64,000 nucleotides of DNA from Nocardioides terrigena (GCF_003047265.1 NZ_PZYY01000002.1:124001-188000), one strand, 5' to 3'. Shown: positions 7,643 to 17,061, numbered from the stretch's first letter. Notes: generated by a model not told the origin, from the sequence alone. Program-made: numbers and translations.

Positions 7643-9358
7643 ATGACCGACGTGGATCGACGCGACTTCGTCAAGCTCGCTGGACTGGGTGCGTGCGTCA
7701 CCGCGGTAGGACTCGCGGTGCCACTGGGGCAGTCGGCCAGCACCGCTGACTGGATCAGCACGTCGCTCAAGCCGGGGAGGTTCGTGCGGCCCATGCCCCT
7801 GCCGCAGCTGCTCAACCCGGTGCCCATGACCGACGAGCACGGCGACTTCCTCCAGTACGAGCTCACCCAGCGCGCCGGGTCGTTGCAGGTCCTCGACCCC
7901 GGGGCGCCCAAGACCCCGGTCCTCGGCTACGCGATCGGTGCCGCCGCTCCCACCGTGCCGGGCCCGATGATCAAGGTCGACCAGAACACCCGCGTCCGCA
8001 TGCGCGTCCGCAACGCGCTCCCGACCACGCACCCGACGTTCGGCTATGACGGCGTCGCGACCTCGGTGCACCTCCACGGGTCGGCCTCCCTGCCGCAGTA
8101 CGACGGCTTCGCGGACGACCTCACCCTGCCGGGGCGCTCCAAGGACTACTGGTACCCGAACCACCAGGGCGCCAGGACGATCTGGTACCACGACCACAGC
8201 GTCCACCACACTGCCCAGAACATCTACAGCGGGCTGCACGCCCAATACCACATCCAGAACGCGTGGGAGAAGGAGAACCTGCCGCAGGGGAAGTACGACG
8301 TCCCGATGTCGATCGGCGACGCGATGTTCGCCAAGGACGGAAAACTGGCCTACATGGACCGGGAGCACTCCGGCCTGTGGGGCGACGTGATTACGGTGAA
8401 CGGGGTGCCGTGGCCGTTCCACGACGTCGAGCGCCGCTTCTACCGGTTCCGGATCCTCATGGCGACCCTGTCCAGGTCGATGCGGTTGAGCTTCGTCAAC
8501 ACGCGCACCGGTGCGGTGCTCCCGACGTACGTCGTCGCGACCGACGGGGGCGTCATCCCTCCGCAGCTGGTCGCCAGCTGGCGGCACTCGAGCGCCGAGC
8601 GCTACGAGGTCATGGTCGACTTCGGGAAGTGCCGCGTCGGTGACAAGGTCGAGCTCCGCAACGCCAGCCCCAACAAGAACAGGGACTTCCTGCACACGGG
8701 CAAGGTCATGCAGTTCCGGGTGAAGACCGAGCCGACGGACACCCGCTGGACCGTCGTGCCGACGCCACCGGCCAGCGAGATCAACCCCGTGATGACCGCC
8801 TCCGCGTCGGCGTCGCGACGCACCCGCGACATCGACCTCGAGCACGACGACCTCACCAACGAGTTCCTCATCAACGGGAAGGCGTGGAGGGACGTGCAGG
8901 CCGGGCACTGGAACATCTTCGCGGACGACCGTGGATCACCCCCGCGGCCCGGCGACCTCGAGATCTGGCGGATCGAGAACAAGTCGGGCGGCTGGTTCCA
9001 CCCCCTGCACTTCCACCTGGTGGACTTCCGCATCCTCAGCCGCAGGGGCGGGACCGGCCGGGTCGAGGCCTGGGAGAAGGGGGCCAAGGACGTCGTCTAC
9101 GTCGGTGAGGGGGAGGAGATCGAGCTGCTGGTCCTCTACGGGATGCCGCCGGCGACGTACCCCGACGGGCGCAGCACCGGCAAGGCGGGCGCCAACGGGG
9201 ACCAGGGCGGGCGCTACATGATCCACTGCCACAACGCGCCCCACGAGGACCACGACATGATGGCCCAGTTCCTGGTGGGTCCCGCAAGCGGTGATCCCGA
9301 CCTGTCCGGCACGCACGTCAACCACCCCGTCTACGGGGCGCCGTCGTACGAGGACTGA
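7643..9358 (+). CDS. Tat-exported multicopper oxidase, paralog 1
   Basis: 571-residue three-cupredoxin multicopper oxidase of the CotA/phenoxazinone synthase type; such enzymes oxidise phenols, metals or similar substrates outside the cell and reduce O2 to water. The N-terminus MTDVDRRDFVKLAG is a Tat signal (RRDFVK) with a hydrophobic segment to about 30. All copper motifs are present: HLH at 143-145, WYHDH at 181-185, HPLHFH at 453-458, and HCHNAPHEDHDM at 528-539 with Cys 529 and an axial Met 539. ATG 7643 has a GGGGAGGG site upstream. The promoter carries the module's direct-repeat box. Close paralog of the gene at 10474. Substrate unknown. Confidence 0.93.
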   Translation: MTDVDRRDFVKLAGLGACVTAVGLAVPLGQSASTADWISTSLKPGRFVRPMPLPQLLNPVPMTDEHGDFLQYELTQRAGSLQVLDPGAPKTPVLGYAIGAAAPTVPGPMIKVDQNTRVRMRVRNALPTTHPTFGYDGVATSVHLHGSASLPQYDGFADDLTLPGRSKDYWYPNHQGARTIWYHDHSVHHTAQNIYSGLHAQYHIQNAWEKENLPQGKYDVPMSIGDAMFAKDGKLAYMDREHSGLWGDVITVNGVPWPFHDVERRFYRFRILMATLSRSMRLSFVNTRTGAVLPTYVVATDGGVIPPQLVASWRHSSAERYEVMVDFGKCRVGDKVELRNASPNKNRDFLHTGKVMQFRVKTEPTDTRWTVVPTPPASEINPVMTASASASRRTRDIDLEHDDLTNEFLINGKAWRDVQAGHWNIFADDRGSPPRPGDLEIWRIENKSGGWFHPLHFHLVDFRILSRRGGTGRVEAWEKGAKDVVYVGEGEEIELLVLYGMPPATYPDGRSTGKAGANGDQGGRYMIHCHNAPHEDHDMMAQFLVGPASGDPDLSGTHVNHPVYGAPSYED

Positions 9359-9472
9359 CCGCGGCCGTCGTGGTCGCATCTTCCCCAATTCTCGGCTGTC
9401 GCGGGAGGTGGCACGGACCGTAGCCTCGTAGTGCGTCTCGGGAGTCTGCACCACGACGAGCCGGGGGCCGCG

Positions 9473-10384
9473 ATGCTTGAGATCCAGATGTTCGGACCGA
9501 CGAACGTGCGCACGTCCGTCGGATCCGTCGGTGGGGACCAGCTCGGTGGCAGCAAGCCTCGCCAGATCCTCGAGATCCTCGCGCTCTCGCTGGGCACGCC
9601 GGTGTCCAAGGAGCACCTGGCCGAGCTGCTCTGGGACGGGGATCCGCCCACTGCGTACGTCGGGACCCTCGAGAGCTACATCTGCCTCCTGCGCCGTCGG
9701 CTCGGGCACGGTCGCGGCAGGAGGTCGGCCGTCGCGACGGTCCTGCACGGCTACGTCCTGGACCCCGCGGAGGCGGAGGTGGACCTCTGGGAGTTCCGGG
9801 AGTCGGCACGACTCGGGCTGGGCTCGTCCTGTGGCAGCACGGCCCTGTCCCACCTCACCGCCGCGCTCGCCCGCGTGTCGGGTGACCTGCTGGCGAGCGA
9901 TCCCTACACGGTCTGGGCCACCCGCGAGCGCGAGCTCTTCCGCACCGAGCTGGTGGTGGCCTGCTGCCGGGCCGCGTCGTACGCCCTCCAGGCCGGCGAG
10001 CCCGGCCGAGCGATCGTGGCGGCGCGCACCGCGGTGGCCGCGGACGCCCTCGCCGAGGAGGCGTGGCGGCTCCTGATGCAGGCGCTGTGGGCGACCGGGA
10101 GGCGTGCCGAGGCACTGCGCGCCTACGCCGAGCTGCGCGAGCAGCTGGCGTCGGAGCTGGGCGCCGAACCCTCGGCAGAGACGGCCGCAGTGTTCCTCGA
10201 CCTCTTGTCGTCGCACGACCCGCGCGACCTGCTCCTGCAACCGCCCGCCACGGATCCGCGCGACGAGGTGCGGGTCCTGCTGCGGTTGCTGCGCCAGGCG
10301 GTCGCGGCGGTCCCCGGCGTGCACGAGCCCGGCAGTGATCCCGCCCTGGCGCGGGTGGCCGCGGAGCTCGCCAGGGCGAGCTGA
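9473..10384 (+). CDS. BTAD/SARP-family transcriptional regulator, paralog 1
   Basis: 303 residues. N-terminal OmpR-type winged helix (about 1-95: KPRQILEILALS, KEHLAELLWDGDPP, LESYICLLRRRLG) followed by a bacterial transcriptional activation domain (about 100-245: AVAADALAEEAWRLLMQALWATGR, AEALRAYAELREQLASELG). This is the domain order of small SARP activators, which bind 11-bp-spaced direct repeats next to the -10. ATG 9473 is preferred to GTG 9431 because it matches the paralog at 17251. It sits between the two oxidase genes. TAGCCT at 9421-9426 may be its -10. Its own promoter lacks the module box, so autoregulation through that box is not suggested. Confidence 0.9.
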   Translation: MLEIQMFGPTNVRTSVGSVGGDQLGGSKPRQILEILALSLGTPVSKEHLAELLWDGDPPTAYVGTLESYICLLRRRLGHGRGRRSAVATVLHGYVLDPAEAEVDLWEFRESARLGLGSSCGSTALSHLTAALARVSGDLLASDPYTVWATRERELFRTELVVACCRAASYALQAGEPGRAIVAARTAVAADALAEEAWRLLMQALWATGRRAEALRAYAELREQLASELGAEPSAETAAVFLDLLSSHDPRDLLLQPPATDPRDEVRVLLRLLRQAVAAVPGVHEPGSDPALARVAAELARAS

Positions 10385-10391
10385 CCCACCG

Positions 10392-10422
10392 CAAGGAATG
10401 CCCAAGGTGGCCCGGTCAGGCT
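10392..10422 (+). promoter_or_regulatory. Copper-module activator box and promoter, site B (multicopper oxidase 2)
   Basis: CAAGGAA at 10392-10398 and CAAGGTG at 10403-10409, 11 bases apart, then 7 bases and CAGGCT at 10417-10422 as -10. Start codon 51 bases further on, with GAGGGA as ribosome-binding site. Confidence 0.75.
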
Positions 10423-10473
10423 GCGCATGTCCGGACCCGTCAGGGAGACGGGGCAGCAACGAGGGAGCGACCG

Positions 10474-12177
10474 ATGACGAACCTGGGACGACGGGACCTG
10501 CTCAAGCTGGCCGGCGTGGGCGCGGGCGTGACCGTGGCCGGTCTGGCCCTGCCACTGGGGCAGTCGGCGAGCACGGCCGACTGGATCAGCACCTCGGTCA
10601 AGCCCGCCCGCTACACGCGGCGCCTGCCCGTGCCGGTGCCGTTGGTCGGCACGCCGATGGAGGACGAGTACGGCGAGTACCTCCTGTACGAGATCTCCGA
10701 GAAGGCGGCGTCCGCCCAGGTCCTGGACGCGGGCGCACCGCTGACGCCGATCTTCGGCTACGCCGGCGTCGGCGCCGGTCCGTCCGTGCCGGGGCCGCTC
10801 ATCAAGGTCGACCAGAACACCCGCGTGCGGATGCGCGTCCACAACGACCTGCCGTCGATCCACCCGACGTTCGGCTACGAGGTCGCCACGTCCGTGCACC
10901 TCCACGGCTCGGCGACGCTCCCGCAGTACGACGGGTACGCCGACGACGTGACGCGGCCCGGCCACTACAAGGACTACTGGTACCCGAACCACCAGGGCCC
11001 GCGCACCCTCTGGTACCACGACCACGGGATGCACCAGACGGCCCAGAACGTCTACAGCGGGCTGGTGGCGCAGTACCACCTCCAGAACGCCTGGGAGAAG
11101 GAGAACCTGCCCCAGGGGCGGTACGACGTCCCGCTCACCGTCAGCGACGCGATGTTCGCCAAGAACGGCTCGCTCGCCTACATGGACCGTGACCACTCCG
11201 GCCTGTGGGGCGACGTCATCACGGTCAACGGGGTGCCGTGGCCCTTCCACGAGGTCGAGCGCCGCTTCTACCGCTTCCGGATCCTCCTGGCGACGCTGTC
11301 GCGATCGATGAGCCTGCGGTTCGTCAACACCCGTACGGGCGCGACGATGCCCATCTACGTCGTCGGCACCGACGGGGGCCTGATGAAGCCCCAGGCGGTC
11401 ACGAGCTGGCGCCAGGCCGGGGCCGAGCGGTACGAGATCATGGTCGACTTCGCCGGGTGCCGGATCGGCGACAAGGTCGAGCTGACCAACTCCAGCGCGA
11501 GGAACAACCGGGACTTCCTGCACACCGGCAAGGTGATGCAGTTCCGGGTGAAGTCCGAGGCGACGGAGACCCGGTGGAACGCCGTGCCCGTCCCGCCCCC
11601 CAGCGAGCTGCACCCCGTCATGTCGGCCACGCGCAGTGACTCGCGACGCACCCGCGACATCGACCTCGAGCACGACGACGTCACCAACGAGTTCATGATC
11701 AACGGGATGACCTGGGAGGACGTCCAGCGCGGCGACTGGAACGTCTTCGCCGACGAGGGTGACCCGCCGTCGCCCGGCGACTTCGAGATCTGGCGCATCG
11801 AGAACAAGTCGGGCGGGTGGTACCACCCCCTGCACATCCACCTCGTCGACTTCCAGATCATCTCCCGCAAGGGCGGCTCAGGCCGGGTCGAGGCGTGGGA
11901 GAAGGGCCCCAAGGACGTCGTGTACGTCGGCGAGGGCGAGATCGTCGAGGTCCTGGTGCACTACGCCATGGCGCCAGTGGCCTATCCCGACGGCCGCTCC
12001 ACCGGTCAGGCCGGCCTCACGGCCACCGAAGGTGGCCGCTACATGATCCACTGCCACAACCTCGCCCACGAGGACCACGACATGATGAACCAGTTCCTCG
12101 TCGCTGCCGCCGACGGGACCGTCGACCTGTCGCCCACCCACCCCAACCACCCGGTCTACGCGGCTCCGCCGCAGTGA
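10474..12177 (+). CDS. Tat-exported multicopper oxidase, paralog 2
   Basis: 567-residue multicopper oxidase, very similar to the protein at 7643 along its whole length, including a shared LPLGQSASTADWIST block after the Tat signal (GRRDLLKLAG). Copper ligands are intact: HLH 142-144, WYHDH 180-184, HPLHIH 451-456, HCHNLAHEDHDM 526-537. The paralogs differ next to the second motif (HDHGMHQT here, HDHSVHHT in paralog 1) and in surface loops, which may reflect different substrates. Four bases after the stop the signal peptidase gene begins, so the two are one operon. Confidence 0.93.
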   Translation: MTNLGRRDLLKLAGVGAGVTVAGLALPLGQSASTADWISTSVKPARYTRRLPVPVPLVGTPMEDEYGEYLLYEISEKAASAQVLDAGAPLTPIFGYAGVGAGPSVPGPLIKVDQNTRVRMRVHNDLPSIHPTFGYEVATSVHLHGSATLPQYDGYADDVTRPGHYKDYWYPNHQGPRTLWYHDHGMHQTAQNVYSGLVAQYHLQNAWEKENLPQGRYDVPLTVSDAMFAKNGSLAYMDRDHSGLWGDVITVNGVPWPFHEVERRFYRFRILLATLSRSMSLRFVNTRTGATMPIYVVGTDGGLMKPQAVTSWRQAGAERYEIMVDFAGCRIGDKVELTNSSARNNRDFLHTGKVMQFRVKSEATETRWNAVPVPPPSELHPVMSATRSDSRRTRDIDLEHDDVTNEFMINGMTWEDVQRGDWNVFADEGDPPSPGDFEIWRIENKSGGWYHPLHIHLVDFQIISRKGGSGRVEAWEKGPKDVVYVGEGEIVEVLVHYAMAPVAYPDGRSTGQAGLTATEGGRYMIHCHNLAHEDHDMMNQFLVAAADGTVDLSPTHPNHPVYAAPPQ

Positions 12178-12181
12178 TGCC

Positions 12182-12682
12182 ATGTCCGGTCGGTCGCGGC
12201 TCCTCACCTACGTCGTGGTCCTCGCCCTCGTGCTGGGCGCGGTCCTGCTGACGCGGGCCACGCTGGTCGTCCCGGTGCGGGTCGACTCCGCGAGCATGGA
12301 CCCGACGTACGCCGAGGGTGACGTCGTGCTGGTGTCCCGGCGTCCCCCCGACGTGGACGACCTGACGCGCGGCGACCTGGTCGTCTTCCGGTCCCCGGAG
12401 GACGGCACCCGCGCGATCAAGCGGGTGATCGCCCTCGGCGGCCAGGCCGTCGTGGTGCTGGACGGGGTCCTCTTCGTCGACGCCGAGCCCGTCGACGAGC
12501 CGTACGTCGACCCCGAGCTGGTCGACGGCTACTACAGCCGGACCTTCATGGTGCCCGAGGACAGCGTCTTCGTGATGGGCGACAACCGTGGCAACTCCGT
12601 GGACTCGCGCGACTACGGCTCGGTGCACGCCTCGGACCTGATGGGCCGCACGCTGCTGACGCTGTGGCCACCGGGCGGGTGA
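12182..12682 (+). CDS. lepB: Signal peptidase I
   Basis: 166-residue membrane-bound leader peptidase (S26). One N-terminal hydrophobic segment (8-30) anchors it; the catalytic part faces outward. The catalytic Ser 38 is in DSASMDPTY, the catalytic Lys 80 in AIKRVIALGG, and the box GDNRGNSVDSRDYG at 133-146 is complete. It follows the second oxidase gene by four bases, so it may process the secreted products of this module; it is unlikely to be the only leader peptidase of the cell. No separate promoter is visible. Confidence 0.92.
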   Translation: MSGRSRLLTYVVVLALVLGAVLLTRATLVVPVRVDSASMDPTYAEGDVVLVSRRPPDVDDLTRGDLVVFRSPEDGTRAIKRVIALGGQAVVVLDGVLFVDAEPVDEPYVDPELVDGYYSRTFMVPEDSVFVMGDNRGNSVDSRDYGSVHASDLMGRTLLTLWPPGG

Positions 12683-12685
12683 CGC

Positions 12686-14617
12686 CTACGCGGTGCCCCG
12701 GTCGGTGCCCCGGCTGGTGCGCCCCCGGGCGCCGAGCAGGACCACCAGCAGGAGCACCGCGACAGTGGCCGCCGCCACCAACGCGCCCGCCAGTCGCTGG
12801 TCGGCCACGGGGTCGATCCAGCTCCACCGCAGCTCGAGGAACCACTCCGCCGCCAGCAGGCGGTCGCCGTACCGCAGCTGGGCGGCGAGGATCGCCAGGC
12901 AGCCGGCGACGCCGACCATGGACCACTGCCACTCGGCGGCACCGCCGGGGCGCGGGGTGACCCCGGCCCCCAGGACGGGCCAGAGGAGGAGCACACCGGC
13001 CGCCATCGCCAGGGTGAGGACGGCGAGGTGCATCCAGGACGACCGCTGGGACATCTCGATGAGGGGGGTGCGGTAGACCGCCAGCAACAGCACGCACACG
13101 GCGACGGCGCCGGGGACCGCGCTGGCGGCGGCACGGGCCACCCCCGAGCGGAGCAGTCGTGCCGGTGCCTCGGTCCCGCGGGCGGTCCCCACCTCGAGGG
13201 CGAGGCCTGCCGGGTCGCCGAGCAGCAGCAGGAGGGGGACCAGGAGCAGCGCCGCCAGGAGCTGGGCGACCTGCACGCTCAGCACCGCCGGCGCGTAGGT
13301 CGCCACGCCGGAGCACAGGACGACCAGGGCGACGCCGATCCCGGCGGCGAAGGCCACCGCCCTCGCCCGGGGCCACGGGCGCCCTCGTCGGCGCAGGTCC
13401 CGGACCCCGCCGGCATAGGCGGACGCGGCCGCGGCGAGCACGACCAGCACGATCGCGTCGGGCCGCCAGGCCGTGGCGAGCTCGGCGACCGACAACGGCT
13501 CCACGACCGCAGGCAGCGTCGGGTGTCCTGTGCCGTGCTCAGGTCGCACCTCCACGGGGACGGGGACGGCGGTCCTCGACAGGGCGGAGGCGAGACCGAT
13601 CGCCACCCCCATCAGCAACAGCTCGACGCCGGCCAGCCGCAGGAACGGTCGGCCGTCCCCCTCGCGGGCCAGGCTCGCGATCGTCGTACGCCGATGGAGG
13701 TGTCCCAGCAGGCCCAGCACCAGGAGCGCCGTCGCCTTGGCCGCCACCAGCGCGCCGTAGCCACTGGTCCACGCGGCGCCCGACGCCCCCAGGCGTTCGA
13801 CGACCGCGATCAGTCCCGAGCCGGCGAGGGCGAGGTAGGCACCCAGGGCCAGGGGACTGAAGCGCGCCACCGCGCCGGGCAGGAGGGCCGCCTCGCCGCG
13901 GACGTGCAGGACCAGTCCCAGCAGGCCCCCGGTCCAGAGGCTGACGGCCACCACGTGGACCACGAGGGCCGACACCACGACGTCGTGTCCCGGCGCCGAG
14001 GAGGCGTGCCCGGCCACGGCGCCGGGCAGCAGCGCGGCCACCGACACGACCAGCAGCACGCGGGCACCGGTGGCCGTCCGGGTCGCTCCGGACGAGACAC
14101 CGACCACGGTGGCCAGCGCCGCCGTCAGGCACAGCGCGGTGCCGGGCCGGGTGGTGGCCACCTCCGCGACCGCCCCGCCGCCGATGCGCGTCACCGGCAC
14201 CCCGGCGACGTCCGACGCCGTCAGGACCAGCTCGCCGGCGGCCAGCACCGCCCACCCGGCGGCCCACCACCCGGCGGCGGACACGGCGCGCCGGGCGGTC
14301 CCGCCGAGCGTCCCGTCCGTTCGGGCGGGAAGGAGGACGGCGGCCACGACGAGCGAGCCGACCGTGCCCACCGCCGCCCCCGTGGCGAGCAGGGACACGA
14401 TCCGGAGTCCCCACCCGGTGAGCGACCCTGCGTCGGGGAGCCCCTCGGGGACGGCCTGCGGGAGCCCGCCGGTGACCGCCAGCGCCGTGAGGCACGAGGC
14501 CACGGCGACCAGTCCCGCGGCCACGACGGCACCCGCCCCGGGGCGGCGGGCCGCGTCCGTGCACGGTCCGGGCGCGTGCGCGCGCGTCGTACCGACCCCG
14601 GGTCCCCGCACCGTCAT
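12686..14617 (-). CDS. CopD-CtaG fusion membrane protein
   Basis: 643 residues with about 14 hydrophobic segments. The N-terminal half (to about 340) matches the CopD copper-transport family; the C-terminal half (about 390-640: ARAVAFAAGIGVALVVLCSG, VQVAQLLAALLLVPLLLLLG, MHLAVLTLAMAAGVLLLWPV) matches caa3-type CtaG, a cytochrome oxidase assembly factor. This fusion is known in actinobacteria and is linked to periplasmic copper import and delivery. ATG 14617 lies six bases after CAGGCT, so the transcript is probably leaderless, and the promoter has the module box. It converges on the signal peptidase gene with three bases between them. Confidence 0.88.
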   Translation of the reverse strand: MTVRGPGVGTTRAHAPGPCTDAARRPGAGAVVAAGLVAVASCLTALAVTGGLPQAVPEGLPDAGSLTGWGLRIVSLLATGAAVGTVGSLVVAAVLLPARTDGTLGGTARRAVSAAGWWAAGWAVLAAGELVLTASDVAGVPVTRIGGGAVAEVATTRPGTALCLTAALATVVGVSSGATRTATGARVLLVVSVAALLPGAVAGHASSAPGHDVVVSALVVHVVAVSLWTGGLLGLVLHVRGEAALLPGAVARFSPLALGAYLALAGSGLIAVVERLGASGAAWTSGYGALVAAKATALLVLGLLGHLHRRTTIASLAREGDGRPFLRLAGVELLLMGVAIGLASALSRTAVPVPVEVRPEHGTGHPTLPAVVEPLSVAELATAWRPDAIVLVVLAAAASAYAGGVRDLRRRGRPWPRARAVAFAAGIGVALVVLCSGVATYAPAVLSVQVAQLLAALLLVPLLLLLGDPAGLALEVGTARGTEAPARLLRSGVARAAASAVPGAVAVCVLLLAVYRTPLIEMSQRSSWMHLAVLTLAMAAGVLLLWPVLGAGVTPRPGGAAEWQWSMVGVAGCLAILAAQLRYGDRLLAAEWFLELRWSWIDPVADQRLAGALVAAATVAVLLLVVLLGARGRTSRGTDRGTA

Positions 14618-14623
14618 GCCGTG

Positions 14624-14654
14624 AGCCTGCCCGGTCCACCTTGCAGAAACCTCC
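14624..14654 (-). promoter_or_regulatory. Copper-module activator box and promoter, site G (CopD-CtaG)
   Basis: On the minus strand: GGAGGTT (14654-14648) and CAAGGTG (14643-14637), 11 bases apart, then 7 bases and CAGGCT (14629-14624) as -10. ATG 14617 follows after six bases, a leaderless arrangement. Divergent from site C, 36 bases away. Confidence 0.72.
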
Positions 14655-14689
14655 AGCCGTGCGCGGACCGTGCGGCGCGGGGCGCCCCG

Positions 14690-14720
14690 CAAGGAATGCG
14701 CAAGGTGCCGCGCCCACGAT
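14690..14720 (+). promoter_or_regulatory. Copper-module activator box and promoter, site C (secreted Ig/PKD-like protein)
   Basis: CAAGGAA at 14690-14696 and CAAGGTG at 14701-14707, 11 bases apart, then 7 bases and CACGAT at 14715-14720 as -10. ATG 14767 is 46 bases downstream. The first 18 bases of the box are nearly identical to site B. Confidence 0.75.
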
Positions 14721-14766
14721 CGGCCGACCACGAGCAGGCAGCGCGCCTGGACAGGAGCTGAGCACC

Positions 14767-17046
14767 ATGGCAACAACACCGAGACTTCACAGGTCGCGGG
14801 GCCGGGGCGGGATGCTGCGGAGCCCACGCGGGCTCGTCGCCTTCCTGACCGCCCTCCTCGTGACGGGCGCCGCCACCGGGGCCCTCGCCGTGCCCGTCGC
14901 CCCGACGGCGAGCGACGGCACCCTCAAGGTACGCACGGGACGCCTCGTCGAGGTGGGCCCGACCGCCGAGCACGGCTTCCCGGCCTGGTACCGGGACAGC
15001 AACGGAGTGCGCCTCGAGGCGTGCACCACCCTGGACGACCCCCTCTGCGCGACGCTCCCCGACGAGGTGCCCGACCCGGACGCCCCCGTCTCCTACCCGG
15101 ACAACTTCCCGGGCGAGTTCTTCTACCAGCTGGCCGGCGCGGCCGTGGCCGGCCCCGGCGTCGACATGACGGTCGGCATGGACCTCGAGGGGGCGTGGGC
15201 CGCCGAGGAGGTCGTCGAGGGCGACCAGATGGTCTTCGGCCGGATCCGGATCCGCGACAAGTCCATCGCGGACGGTGAGTACCGCGTGACCCACCCGTAC
15301 GGCGTCGACCAGTTCGTCGTCGCGGGGGACGGCATCAACTACACCCAGGACATCGGCACCACCCCCGGCGCGTTCGGGCAGGCGCTGGCCAGTCGGATCG
15401 GCCCGTTCCTGCGCTGGGACCCGGCCGTGGCGCCGGCGGCCCCTGCCGGCTACGTCGGTGACCCGGGGGTCGAGCACGAGGTGGTCGGCAGCCCCTACGG
15501 GACCAACTACGTCGCGGTGGAGCGGCGGGACGGCGACGTGTGGACGGAGCTGGCGCGCACCACCGCGTTCAGCATCCAGGGGCGGCTCGCCACCAACGCC
15601 GGGGTCGACGTCCAGCGGGCGACGTACACCGTCGGCGCCGACGGCACCGGCTTCGTCGACGTCTACGCGACGTCCGACGCGGGCCAGTCACTCCACGTCC
15701 GGGACGCGGGGCTGGGCTTCATCGAGACCGGGCTCGAGGGCGACCGTGGCGTCTACTACGGCCGCTTCGCGACCACGTCGGCCCCCGACGGGCGGTCGGT
15801 GACCGTGGCCAACACCAGTGACACCCCGGTGGCCCAGAAGCAGGCGCCGCTCGTCGACGTGGTCACGATCCACGCGGCGGAGTACGACGCCGACAGCGAC
15901 GTGCTCACCGTCTCGGCCTCCTCGAGCGACCAGGACAGCAGCCCGGGACGGCTCTCGGTGCTCGGGGAGCCTCTCGTCGACGGCCAGGTCCGGATCAGCA
16001 CGGTCGCGCCGACGGCCACCGTGACCGTCACCTCGGACAAGGGCGGGTCCGCGACGGCCCCGGTCGTGGCCCGCGGTGCCGGGATGCAGGCCGACCAGCC
16101 GGTCGCGGCGGCGTTCGCCAACCCGATGGACGCGGCCCCCGGCCAGCGGGTGACCCTCACCGGCACCGGGTCCACCGGCACCATCTCCACCTGGACGTGG
16201 CGACAGGTGCCGGCGACCGTGACCGAGGACGTCGAGGTCACCCTCCCCGACGGCACGACCGGGACCCAGCCCTCGACGGTCGAGGTGCCCGTCACCGACG
16301 CCAACCGGGTCACCCTGGCCGGGGCGGACACGTCGGTGGCGACCTTCAACGCCCTTGCGGGAGTCGAGGGACCGCTCGCCTTCGAGCTGGTGGTCTCAGG
16401 CCCGGCCGGGACCAGCGAGCCGGTGGTCGTGACGGTCACCGTCGTGGCGCCCGACCCGACGCAACCCGCCCCGACCCCGACGGCCGACGCGGGCGCTGAC
16501 CAGGCAGTACGACGCGGGGCCACGGTCGCGCTGGACGGCTCACGCAGCGCACTGGTGGACACCTACGCGTGGACGCAGGTCAGCGGCCCGTCGGTGACCC
16601 TGACCGGGGCCGGCTCTGCGAGGCCGACCTTCGTGATGCCGCTCATGGCGCTGCCGACCAGCACCACCGGGACGAACCCGTCGTACGCCACCAGCGCGAC
16701 CCCGGTGGTCCTGCGGTTGACGGTGACCGGCCAGGGTGGCCAGCAGGTCACGGACGAGGTGACGGTGGCACCCGCTCCCGAGACACTCGCCATCGGTGCG
16801 GCGGAGTACCGCGCCGGGTCCGAGTGGCGGGTCAGCGGCACCAGCACCATCCTGGCCGGCCAGCGCGTGGCCGTCGTCCTCGGGTCCGCGCTGACCGGAC
16901 GCGTCCTCGGCTTCACCAACGTCGACGCGGTGGGTGCCTGGAGCTTCCGCGGCGCCGGGGGCGTGGCACCGGGGACCCAGTCCACCGTCAGCGCGGTGAG
17001 CGCGATGGGAGGGAGTCGGCTGGCGTTCACCTTCAGGCGGCGCTGA
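14767..17046 (+). CDS. Large secreted Ig/PKD-like protein of the copper module
   Basis: 759 residues. The signal peptide (hydrophobic 23-42, ending ALA) is preceded by an Arg-rich n-region. The N-terminal 300 residues (WYRDSNGVRLEACTTLDDPLC with two Cys, later YPDNFPGEFFYQLAG and VTHPYGVDQFVV) look like one extracellular domain that I cannot name. About 400-500 and 560-700 are beta-rich; TPTADAGADQAVRRGATVAL and YAWTQVSGPSVTLTG are PKD/K319-type repeats. No sortase motif or C-terminal membrane anchor is seen. ATG 14767 has AGGAG upstream. It shares the direct-repeat promoter box with the oxidases and CopC/CopD genes, so it likely acts with them outside the cell. Confidence 0.8.
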   Translation: MATTPRLHRSRGRGGMLRSPRGLVAFLTALLVTGAATGALAVPVAPTASDGTLKVRTGRLVEVGPTAEHGFPAWYRDSNGVRLEACTTLDDPLCATLPDEVPDPDAPVSYPDNFPGEFFYQLAGAAVAGPGVDMTVGMDLEGAWAAEEVVEGDQMVFGRIRIRDKSIADGEYRVTHPYGVDQFVVAGDGINYTQDIGTTPGAFGQALASRIGPFLRWDPAVAPAAPAGYVGDPGVEHEVVGSPYGTNYVAVERRDGDVWTELARTTAFSIQGRLATNAGVDVQRATYTVGADGTGFVDVYATSDAGQSLHVRDAGLGFIETGLEGDRGVYYGRFATTSAPDGRSVTVANTSDTPVAQKQAPLVDVVTIHAAEYDADSDVLTVSASSSDQDSSPGRLSVLGEPLVDGQVRISTVAPTATVTVTSDKGGSATAPVVARGAGMQADQPVAAAFANPMDAAPGQRVTLTGTGSTGTISTWTWRQVPATVTEDVEVTLPDGTTGTQPSTVEVPVTDANRVTLAGADTSVATFNALAGVEGPLAFELVVSGPAGTSEPVVVTVTVVAPDPTQPAPTPTADAGADQAVRRGATVALDGSRSALVDTYAWTQVSGPSVTLTGAGSARPTFVMPLMALPTSTTGTNPSYATSATPVVLRLTVTGQGGQQVTDEVTVAPAPETLAIGAAEYRAGSEWRVSGTSTILAGQRVAVVLGSALTGRVLGFTNVDAVGAWSFRGAGGVAPGTQSTVSAVSAMGGSRLAFTFRRR

Positions 17047-17061
17047 CACGCGTCGTACGTC

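Noticed and set aside
9380..9426. TTCCCCAATT resembling the upstream repeat of site A before the first BTAD gene
   Set aside because: No CAAGGTG-like heptamer lies 7 bases before the TAGCCT box.
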